A DNA stretch of 64,000 nucleotides from Trichodesmium sp002260545 (GTDB lineage: Bacteria; Cyanobacteriota; Cyanobacteriia; Cyanobacteriales; Microcoleaceae), in the NCBI RefSeq assembly GCF_050016015.1, contig NZ_JBNHEQ010000195.1:1-64000 (forward strand), read 5' to 3'. Under the pieces are notes generated by a model that was not told the origin of the DNA, ran no database searches, and saw only the letters and a program-made list of their open reading frames with translations. Below are positions 35,141 to 42,846 of this stretch, piece after piece. The translations under genes were made by a program, and so were the position numbers. Position 1 is the stretch's first letter; each line of letters starts with the position of its first letter.

Positions 35141-35875
35141 CTAATTGAATTTTGGACAAAAAAGCTGCAAAATATTACTACGAAAATTCTCCAATTCGGT
35201 CGAGGGATTTTTAACTGTAAATGCTTCCGATAAAGCATCAGAAAATAAATTACGTTCAGCCAAAAATTTAACTTTAGCTAAAGCAATAGTTTCTGGTGTA
35301 GCTTTTGCTTGTTTTAAACCAGTCTCAAGTTTTTCTAACTCTTGAGTAATCACCTCACGTTGTGGAACATCCATAACTCTAAAAGTCTCTCTTCTGAAAT
35401 CAGACCAAGAATACTCAGAATAAGGTGAATCAAATACTCTCCAATAATAAGTATTACCAGGTTTTAATGATTCCCCATTGTAAATAATTATTTGCTGATT
35501 ATCTTGAATTTTTTCAGCCCACAAAACCTGCTCACTATTAGCTGGACGAATTGATATTTGTTCCAATTTTCCTTGCCAAATAAATGTCGGACGAGTATTC
35601 CAAATTAATATCGGAGGAGTATCCGAAATTTTCCCCTCGACTTCTATTAAACCAGGAGAAACCAAACACAAACTACCACCTCGAGTAGTACCATCTTTGG
35701 GGATTACTGGGGGGTCTTCTGAATCGTGAGAAAATGAATCTTTAAAAACTTTTTTCCACTGATCATTAGTATGATTTTTTTCGGGAATATTTTGTGCTTT
35801 AATTACGGATGAAGCTCCCAAAAATGCTATTGTTAGTGAGAGGCAAAATAGCAGTAAATTTAGTTTTTTATTCAT
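35141..35875 (-). CDS. Exported protein of DUF928-like type
   Basis: A 244-residue protein with a clear signal peptide (LNLLLFCLSLTIAFLGASSVIKA, cleavage near AQ). The mature part has DGTTRGGSLCLVSPG, resembling the G-(x)-GTRGG-C element of cyanobacterial DUF928 proteins, then a Trp-rich beta region (PPILIWNTRPTFIWQGKLEQ; YYWRVFDSPYSEYSWSDFR) and a helical C-terminal third. DUF928 proteins usually accompany CHASE2-domain sensors and TPR proteins; none is adjacent here, so the role is open. Assignment rests on resemblance. ATG 35875. Confidence 0.65.
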   Translation of the reverse strand: MNKKLNLLLFCLSLTIAFLGASSVIKAQNIPEKNHTNDQWKKVFKDSFSHDSEDPPVIPKDGTTRGGSLCLVSPGLIEVEGKISDTPPILIWNTRPTFIWQGKLEQISIRPANSEQVLWAEKIQDNQQIIIYNGESLKPGNTYYWRVFDSPYSEYSWSDFRRETFRVMDVPQREVITQELEKLETGLKQAKATPETIALAKVKFLAERNLFSDALSEAFTVKNPSTELENFRSNILQLFCPKFN

Positions 35876-36103
35876 AAAAATCCTCTTGTTAATATTTTGG
35901 AAAATTTTGAGAGTAGTCAGATAAGGAAGAAAATTGTGGTAATGGAAATGATGCTTTACTGCAAATAAATATCATCATAAAAATTCAGTAAGTGGGAAAG
36001 TGTCTGTGTGTCTTGAGTGGGTCTTAATAACGTTTCACAGAAGTTATAAAGTCAGTAGGGGGTGATTTCCTACGGGATGCTCCGCAAATGCTCTTCGCCC
36101 CTA
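35876..36103. other. First part of a 2-kb gene-free region
   Basis: The whole stretch 35876-37928 has no supportable gene. It contains a family A element (36104-36315), a family E element (36950-37123), a family G element (37803-37902), a GC-richer island with GGAATGCTCCGC words (36340-36430), TTCCCTG heptamer arrays (36890-36915, 37015-37080) and a composite (TAATTAT)n hairpin block (37165-37410). Confidence 0.7.
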
Positions 36104-36315
36104 ATACCATTTCTCAAAAACTTTATCTATTTGAGAGTAGGGGAGTACGGGAGTAGGTAAGGACGTTGCATAAGGGCGTCCGTACCGGAGAAGCAAACAT
36201 AAAAATAATTAACATAATTACTAGCGAAAATCAGCAAAAAAATAATTCTGATTGTATCGATAAGTTAATAACTGAAGTATCGCCCAAGTATAGCAAGACT
36301 TTTGGGAATTGGTAT
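36104..36315 (+). repeat. Family A short element (cleanest copy)
   Basis: The ends ATACCATTTCTCAAAAACTT and AAGACTTTTGGGAATTGGTAT are imperfect inverses over about 20 bp. Interior: GAGTAGGGGAGTA, GGACGTTGCATAAGGGCGTCCGTAC, then ATAACTGAAGTATCGCCCAAG. Length 212 bp, no coding capacity. Confidence 0.9.
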
Positions 36316-36949
36316 AAGACTCCTGTAGTGGCAAATGGCCATTAGCTACGCACAACTTTCCTATCGGAATGCTCCGCTTTCCATGTCGGCTCAAGCGCCG
36401 AAACGTTTTACATGTTCCGTAGGAAAACGCCCCTACCACTAAAATCTTACAACTTAAATATGATTGCTATATTACGTCAATAAATAGGATTTAGAAATAG
36501 AAATTCCAAGTATAAGAAAGTTTTTGATAATTAGTATAACCCCTTTATTATAGCACTTTTAAAATCGATAAACTACAGTATTTCAAGCAAACTCAAAGCA
36601 TTTTTCGACTCCCGAATACCAAGATTTTGTGTTTTACTAATCATAAAAAGCGCTGTCTATCAAGTCTGTTGGTATCGTTTGTGTAAACCTAGGGAAAATA
36701 TCTGCTCAATAATAGTTTTTCCTTCTTTGTTACTTCTTACTTCCTTACCGAAACTTTGTAATACCAAATTCAAACAAGGCAGTTACATCTTAATTTGTGA
36801 TTTATTACTACAATAAAAAATTGTAAATCCCATAAATTGTAAAAATAAAACCTTTTTTACTCTTTTTTATTATGTTTTTTTCCCTGTCCCCTATTCCCTG
36901 TTCCCTGTTCCCTATGTTGTGACTGTAGCAATATTTTATGAAATTGGTA

Positions 36950-37123
36950 TATAGCGTTTCTCAAGCTTATGAGGTACACAAGCTCTTTAATTTCTTTTCT
37001 ATTCCTGATTCCTCATTCCCTATTCCCTGTTCCCTCCATACCTGTTCCCTGTTCCCTATTCCCTATTCCCTGTTCCCTAAAACAAACGAATTTTGTACCT
37101 CACGCTTCTTGGGAATTGCTATA
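36950..37123 (+). repeat. Family E short element carrying a heptamer array
   Basis: Left end TATAGCGTTTCTCAAGCTTA then TGAGGTACA; right end TGTACCTCACGCTTCTTGGG then AATTGCTATA; the two are imperfect inverses over about 30 bp. The interior is a TTCCCTG/TTCCCTA array. An inverted copy with the array nearly absent is at 60595-60717; a left-end fragment is near 49212. Confidence 0.88.
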
Positions 37124-37802
37124 ATACTGATGCTACTGAACATGATTTCACTCGTAAAAATTTTACCGAAATAATTAATAATTAAACAATTAAATAATTA
37201 GATAATTGACGCCTTGAAGCCTCCCCTTTCAAAGGGAAAAAGCGGTCGATAGATGGCGAGGTTTCCCGCTCTTGCAGAGCCGCTTCGCTAACGCCATATC
37301 TAATCGACCAAGAGAAATAAATATTTTCCCCCTTTGTGTCAATCCTCTCCCTAAAAGGGAGAGGTAATTATCAATTATCAATTATCCATTATCAATTATC
37401 CATTATCCATTAATAAACCGATCGCTACATATCAAACAAACCAGATGTCATACTGTTTAGACTTTAGGCTTAACTCAAGCTGCAATATTATCATTTAAAC
37501 CTTTGTAAAGTCATTCTGTGGAATGTCTCTACTTTGAATTGAGTATAATTATCTAGAATTAATACTATAGTCAACAAAAAAATAGTAAAGACAGAACAAA
37601 TTATCTAAAAAATAGAACAAAAAATGGAAAGACAGAACAAATTATCTAAAAAATGGAACAGAAAAATGGGATACTTTTTATAAAGTAGTTGTAAAATCAA
37701 GAGTTATTTTTGATCAATACTATTCTTGGTCAATATTCGACATAAAATTAAGAGAGTGTTTATAATCATTAACTTACATAAAAAATACCAAATAACTAAA
37801 TC

Positions 37803-37902
37803 AGAACTTACGGAGGTGAACCCATAAACCCGGTTTATCGTAGACTTATATTACTCAAAACAACGATTTACCGTAGAAACCGGGTTTATTTGCGTAAGTC
37901 CT
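37803..37902. repeat. Family G short element with nested CCGGGTTT palindrome
   Basis: Ends AGAACTTACGGA and TGCGTAAGTCCT (imperfect inverses). Inside are AAACCCGGTTTATCGTAG and the inverse GATTTACCGTAGAAACCGGG, giving a long nested hairpin 20 bp upstream of the REC-GGDEF gene. A second family G element is at 61125-61238. Confidence 0.78.
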
Positions 37903-37928
37903 ATAAATATAATAATTAGGTAAAGATA

Positions 37929-39299
37929 ATGGAATCAGAGATAATAACAAATAATATATTAATTGTTGACGATCAAATTCCTAACTTACGAGTTTTAACA
38001 TCTATGTTAAAGGAAAAAAATTATCAAGTTAGAAAAGCTACCGATGGTGAAACTGCAATTGAAGCAGTGGAAATAGAACCCCCTGATTTAATTATATTAG
38101 ATATAAAAATGCCAGGTATGGATGGCTATGAAGTTTGTAAATCCTTAAAATCAAACGATGCAACTAAACATATTCCGATTATTTTTATTAGTGCTTTAAG
38201 TGAAGTATTTGATAAAGTAAAAGCCTTTGAAGTAGGAGGAAATGACTATATTACAAAGCCATTTCAGGAAGAAGAAGTATTAGCAAGAATCAAAAGTCAG
38301 TTAACGATTAAACAACAACAAAATCTCTTAGAAAAAGAAAAAGAAAAGCTCAAACAAGAAATTGGAAAAAGAAAAGAAATAGAAGCAAGTTTATATCAAT
38401 CTAGAGCATTGATTTCTAGTATTGTAAATAATTCCCTTGATGGGATTGCTGCCTTGGAAGCAGTCAGAAACCATAGAACAGGAAATATAGATGATTTTCG
38501 TTGCCTAATTGTTAATCCTATTATGGCTCAAATTTTTAATCAACAACTAGAAGATGTAAGTGGTAAGTTGGTTTTCAAAAGATTGATCAACAAAGTTGAG
38601 CCTAATTTATTTGGTGATTTTGTTGGAGTTGTGGAAACAGGAATATCCTGGGAAAAGGATTTTAGTTATGACTACAAGGGAGAGAAAAGATGGTATTCTT
38701 GTATAGCAGTTAAGTTGGCTGATGGTTTTAGTGTTACAGTTAGAGATATTACTGAAAGAAAAAAACAGGAATTAGAATTAAATAATTTCGCTAGTATAGA
38801 CGGTTTAACAGGTATTAGTAACCGCCGTATTTTTGATCGAACTTTAGCGAAAGAATGGCAAACTTGTCAAAGAGAAAAACAACCTTTCGCCTTAATTATT
38901 ATGGATCTTGACTGCTTCAAAAAATATAATGATTACTATGGTCATCAAAAGGGTGATAATTGTTTAATTCGTGTTGCACAGGCAACTTCTAAAGTTCTCA
39001 AACGCCCCAGGGATATTGTTGCTCGTTATGGAGGTGAAGAATTTGCTATCATTTTGCCCAATACAGATCGGGAAGGAGCGATCGCTACTGCTGATATGAT
39101 TCAACAAGAGATTAAGGAGCTAGGAATTCCCCATGATCGCTCAGAGGTAAGTCCTCTTGTTTCTGTTAGTCTAGGAATTTCCTGTGTGATTCCTACTTCA
39201 GAAAGTTCACCGAAGACTCTGGTTGATATGGCCGATCGAGCGATGTATACGGCAAAACAGCAGGGGCGAAATCAGGCGATCGCTTATACTTCTGACTGA
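37929..39299 (+). CDS. Response regulator-PAS-GGDEF diguanylate cyclase
   Basis: A 456-residue cytosolic signalling enzyme. The receiver domain (1-125) has the acidic pair VDD, phospho-acceptor Asp58 in LILDIKMPGMDGYE and the KPF lysine. A coiled linker leads to a PAS-like domain (about 150-280, ending VTVRDITERKK). The GGDEF domain is catalytic, with GGEEF at residue 368 and the inhibitory I-site RxxD (RPRD) five residues before it, so the product should make cyclic di-GMP from GTP and be feedback-controlled. The REC domain implies phosphorylation by an unlinked histidine kinase; the nearest is the hybrid kinase at 42.8 kb. ATG 37929. Confidence 0.93.
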   Translation: MESEIITNNILIVDDQIPNLRVLTSMLKEKNYQVRKATDGETAIEAVEIEPPDLIILDIKMPGMDGYEVCKSLKSNDATKHIPIIFISALSEVFDKVKAFEVGGNDYITKPFQEEEVLARIKSQLTIKQQQNLLEKEKEKLKQEIGKRKEIEASLYQSRALISSIVNNSLDGIAALEAVRNHRTGNIDDFRCLIVNPIMAQIFNQQLEDVSGKLVFKRLINKVEPNLFGDFVGVVETGISWEKDFSYDYKGEKRWYSCIAVKLADGFSVTVRDITERKKQELELNNFASIDGLTGISNRRIFDRTLAKEWQTCQREKQPFALIIMDLDCFKKYNDYYGHQKGDNCLIRVAQATSKVLKRPRDIVARYGGEEFAIILPNTDREGAIATADMIQQEIKELGIPHDRSEVSPLVSVSLGISCVIPTSESSPKTLVDMADRAMYTAKQQGRNQAIAYTSD

Positions 39300-39348
39300 A
39301 GGTTGTAAGCAATTATACTTGATAAGTAGAGTTTGCTGAAAAACTATA

Positions 39349-39600
39349 ATACCATTTCTCAAAAACTTTATCTATTTCAGAGTAGGGGAGTGTAGGGACG
39401 TTTTGCTGCGCAACATGGAAAGCGGAGCATTCCGGAACGGAAAACGCATTTTTGCCTGTGCAACGTCTGTACGGGAGAAGTAAAAATAATGATAATTAAT
39501 ATTAAATTGCCTTAAATCAGAAAAAATATGATTCTACCAAGATAATTACTGAATAACTGAAGTATTAATCAAGTATAGCATTACTTTTGGTAATTGGTAG
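39349..39600 (+). repeat. Family A short element
   Basis: Starts ATACCATTTCTCAAAAACTT; ends TTTTGGTAATTGGTA. The central palindrome holds GGAAAGCGGAGCATTCCGGAAC, a block that is immediately repeated outside the element at about 39630-39715. The following stretch to 40144 has TTCCCTG/TTCCCTA arrays (40030-40070) and no gene. Confidence 0.85.
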
Positions 39601-40144
39601 TAAGTGGTGGGAGTAGGAGTCAGGAGGTAGGGACGTATCGCTGCGCGACATGGAAAGCGGAGCATTCCGGAACGGAAAACGCATTTTTGCCTGTGCAACG
39701 TCCGTACAGAGTCAGGAGGAATGGCGAATTTAGAGGAAGTCGTCGGAAGAATTATAAGAGTGATTTTTCTGCATTATGCACCCTAAAATCCTAGCTTTTT
39801 AAGCTTTTTAGACCGAAAACCTTGCACTTTTTCCAGACATAAAAATCCTAAAACCTTCATTTGTCAATACTTTGAGATTTATTCAGCAAGCCCTAAGTAG
39901 AGCCAAAATAATTTGGCCTACCTACTTAAGAGCAGCACCAAATATACAATTAATTTGGCTTGACTACTTATATAGCAGTCGAAGCAAAGGTTAGGACATT
40001 TATAAATTCTGAAACCCTTTGATAGTCTCCTGTTCCCTGTTCCCTGTTCCCTATTCCCTATTCCCTAGCGCTATACTTTTTTACAAAGATCAAGATTTTG
40101 TTAAAATACTATAATTTCTGATTAACTCTTTGTGCACTCTATCT

Positions 40145-41209
40145 ATGGGACAAAAATACGCAAAATTATTTGTCAGTCTGTTTATTAGTGGCTTAGTCAT
40201 TGTCTTGTTCCTAAGTTGTGCTTCTAACTTGACCTTCCGAAAGTTGGAAAGAACAGATCCCTCTGACAAAACAGTTGTTGTAGTTGCCGAAGACCTGCGT
40301 AATGGTGGGATAATTGGTGTGGTGGTTGGTATTCAAGAAGCTTGCCAAGCTTTGAATTGGGATGTAAAAATTTTTGACATCAGCAGTTCAGCTACTCTGC
40401 GTCATCAGTATCTAGTGGAAGCATTAGCTCTCAAACCAGATGGGCTGATTTTAGTCGGAGGAGATATTGTCTCGATGTCTACATATTCTTATCTGAAAAA
40501 ATTTGAGCAGCAGCAAATTCCTATTGTGGGTTGGCACGTCGCACCTTACCCAGGGTCAGTACCTAATACCCCTGTCCAAGTCAATGTTACTACCGATTCC
40601 CGTAAAGTAGCCTTAGCAGCAGCAGGATTAGTTCAGCCAGAGGAAGGACAAACCGCTGGAGTGGTTGTCTTCACAGATCGCCGGATCAATATTGCTCTGG
40701 AAAAAGCGAATCAGATGGTTAAAGCACTCGAAAGTTGCGATCGCTGCACAGTGCTATCTGTTGAAGATATTCCCCTGGATCAAACAGCATCTTTAGTCCC
40801 CCCAGCCATTCGTCGTTTACAGAAACGCTATGGCAATAGATGGACTCATTCCCTAGCCATTAATGACTTATATTTCGATCATGCAATTAACGAACTGGTA
40901 TCCAGCGATCTACCCACCCCCCTCAATATTTCTGCTGGGGACGGTAGTATATCAGCACTATTACGCATGAAACATAAGAGTTATCAATATGCTTCTGTCG
41001 CTGAACCACTCTTAATGCATGGCTGGCAGTTGGTTGATGAAATTCACCGTAATTTGATGGGCGTCCCCCCTAGCGGATATGTGAATCAACCTTATGTAGT
41101 GACTCAGAAAAATGCTGCCAGCGTGGTAAATTCTAGAGGTTTTTTTGAACCAGATCGCCCTTATCGCCAACTCTATCAAGAAAGATGGAGAGAAAACCAA
41201 GATGGCTGA
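40145..41209 (+). CDS. Periplasmic-binding lipoprotein of the LacI/RbsB sugar-binding type
   Basis: A 354-residue exported binding protein. The signal sequence LFVSLFISGLVIVLFLSC ends in a lipobox (L-S-C), so it should be a lipoprotein. The type I periplasmic-binding fold is visible: GGIIGVVVGIQEACQALNWD (start of domain 1), LVEALALKPDGLILVGGD, IPIVGWHVAP, then LEKANQMVKALESC and LAINDLYFDHAINEL. An in-frame TTG at 40130 would add five residues; ATG 40145 is preferred. Its stop overlaps the start of a membrane diguanylate cyclase by 8 bp and no ABC permease or ATPase genes follow. It is therefore most likely a ligand sensor feeding that cyclase, as TorT feeds TorS, rather than a transporter component. 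Confidence 0.85.
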   Translation: MGQKYAKLFVSLFISGLVIVLFLSCASNLTFRKLERTDPSDKTVVVVAEDLRNGGIIGVVVGIQEACQALNWDVKIFDISSSATLRHQYLVEALALKPDGLILVGGDIVSMSTYSYLKKFEQQQIPIVGWHVAPYPGSVPNTPVQVNVTTDSRKVALAAAGLVQPEEGQTAGVVVFTDRRINIALEKANQMVKALESCDRCTVLSVEDIPLDQTASLVPPAIRRLQKRYGNRWTHSLAINDLYFDHAINELVSSDLPTPLNISAGDGSISALLRMKHKSYQYASVAEPLLMHGWQLVDEIHRNLMGVPPSGYVNQPYVVTQKNAASVVNSRGFFEPDRPYRQLYQERWRENQDG

Positions 41210-42539
41210 GATGAAGGAAAACAAATTGAAATTTATAAACACCATCAAATTTAGAATGTTACTGGTGTTTGCCATTACTATCGGGGTACTACTGTTGATA
41301 ACTACTTCTTCCGTCATAGTCATGCAGGTGATTAAACAGACGGTCAATCAATTTATAGAACAAGATTTACCTAGGGTAGAGCAAACAAGAAAGCTTAACC
41401 ATATAATCGAAAAAATTGCATTGGATGCTCCGAGACTAGCTGAGGCTAAAACAAAATCTTCCCTAAATAGGACTTATAAACATATTGATTCGCTACTGAT
41501 GGAACTTGAAGATACAGGGAATAAGCTATCTCAGAATAGAGTCAACCCAAATATTGTAGAAATGTTGCTCTTAGGCCAGCAAATTCGCTCTCAAACCCAA
41601 CTAGGTTTTCAGCTCATGGCAGCTTCTCTAGATTTAGAGCAAGAAAGACTACTCCTGAAAAATCAATTGTTAGAGACCAGTGTAGAGGTATTGTCAGAAC
41701 TGCAAATCACTGTTAACCAACTGATGGAATTTTCTAACCAATACACCCAAGGAATTATTGATGATTTTGAGGAGGAAAAAAACACTGTTTTTCAGATGGA
41801 GCAGTGGGCGATAATATTCATTATCGTTATTAGTCTAATAGTAATTGCGATTGTTGTAGTAATGCAATGGCATATTGTTGAGGGTGGTTTTTCCCAACGG
41901 TTGGAGATAATCAGTCAATCTCTGGCTCGTGTACCCAAAACATTTGAGGAAACTGAGATACCTGTTATTGGTAATGATGAAATTGCCCTCATGGCTCGAC
42001 GGTTAGAAAAGCTTCTAGAAAAAGCCTTGCAAATTCAATTAATGGCAACCACCGATGATTTAACGCAGGTGGCAAACCGTCGCTATTTCTTTCAACAGGT
42101 TGACATCGAAATCAAGCGAGCGAAGCGTTCTGGTCGCGAAGCTACCGTGTTAGTGCTAGACATTGACTTCTTTAAAAGTATTAACGACACTTATGGTCAC
42201 GACGTTGGCGATATGGTGTTGAAGACCGTCGCCAATACCTGTAAGAATTGCGTGCGAATTACTGATATTTTAGCCAGAATGGGAGGGGAAGAATTTGCGA
42301 TTTTTTCTCCAGAAACTACCCTTGAGGATGGTCAAATCTTGGCGGAACGCATTCGGCGGACGATTGAAATGTTGGAAATCGATCTTTTGGACGGCACAAG
42401 AGTCCAAGTTAGCATTAGTGTGGGAGTTGCCAAGCTCTCTTGTTTATGTCTGGATATCAATCAAGCTTTGAAAAAAGCTGATAGCGCTCTGTATAGGGCT
42501 AAGAAAGAGGGACGTAATCAGGTAGTAGTTAGTTTTTGA
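41202..42539 (+). CDS. Membrane diguanylate cyclase with TorS-like sensor domain
   Basis: A 445-residue protein. TM1 (MLLVFAITIGVLLLITTSS) and TM2 (AIIFIIVISLIVIAIVVVM) enclose a ~170-residue helical periplasmic domain whose pattern (LNHIIEKIALDAPRLAEAK, then long heptad helices) resembles the TorS sensor domain. A HAMP-like linker leads to a catalytic GGDEF domain with GGEEF at residue 361 and an I-site (RITD) five residues before it. Start chosen at ATG 41202, which overlaps the TGA of the binding-protein gene (translational coupling); the frame itself is open from 41145. Together the two genes suggest that an extracellular ligand sets cyclic di-GMP production. The ligand is unknown. Confidence 0.9.
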   Translation: MAEMKENKLKFINTIKFRMLLVFAITIGVLLLITTSSVIVMQVIKQTVNQFIEQDLPRVEQTRKLNHIIEKIALDAPRLAEAKTKSSLNRTYKHIDSLLMELEDTGNKLSQNRVNPNIVEMLLLGQQIRSQTQLGFQLMAASLDLEQERLLLKNQLLETSVEVLSELQITVNQLMEFSNQYTQGIIDDFEEEKNTVFQMEQWAIIFIIVISLIVIAIVVVMQWHIVEGGFSQRLEIISQSLARVPKTFEETEIPVIGNDEIALMARRLEKLLEKALQIQLMATTDDLTQVANRRYFFQQVDIEIKRAKRSGREATVLVLDIDFFKSINDTYGHDVGDMVLKTVANTCKNCVRITDILARMGGEEFAIFSPETTLEDGQILAERIRRTIEMLEIDLLDGTRVQVSISVGVAKLSCLCLDINQALKKADSALYRAKKEGRNQVVVSF

Positions 42540-42846
42540 TTTATACCAAGGGCGATAATGGATAATGGATAATTGATAATTGATAATGGATAATTGATAA
42601 TTAATAATTAATAATTGATAATTGATAATTACCTCAAGAAAAACCTTATATAAGGAAATCTCCTAGCACTTTTTTTCCCTATGGAGGAAGGCTAATAAAG
42701 CTGAATTATTTAATGATTAATTATTTGGTAAATATTGAAACAAAGAGATAACTGTCTAATACCAAGCGTGATCAGTGTTTGTTACAAATGCTATTTGATA
42801 TCCACATTTTTGTATAATTCTTGTTTTTTAAACTAACTGGTATAAT
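42540..42846. other. Intergenic (TAATTGA)n hairpin block
   Basis: A 100-bp TGATAATTGATAATGG tract, the inverted composite block 'ACCTCAAGAAAAACC ... GGAGGAAGGCT', and a degenerate family B-like end pair (ATACCAAGCGTGATCAG at 42761 and ACTGGTATAAT just before the next ATG). The next gene therefore begins immediately at the end of a repeat, and its promoter may lie in or beyond it. Confidence 0.6.

Noticed and set aside
36221..36439. Minus-strand open frame of 72 codons
   Set aside because: Made of the family A right end and GGAATGCTCCGC words; a repeat artefact.
36938..37174. Open frame of 78 codons
   Set aside because: It lies within a family E element and its TTCCCTG array (protein reads as FPIPYSLFP-type repeats); no start signal or homology expected.
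39594..39794. Open frame of 66 codons at the right end of a family A element
   Set aside because: Translates the repeated GGAGCATTCCGG block; the same words occur in non-coding copies elsewhere.
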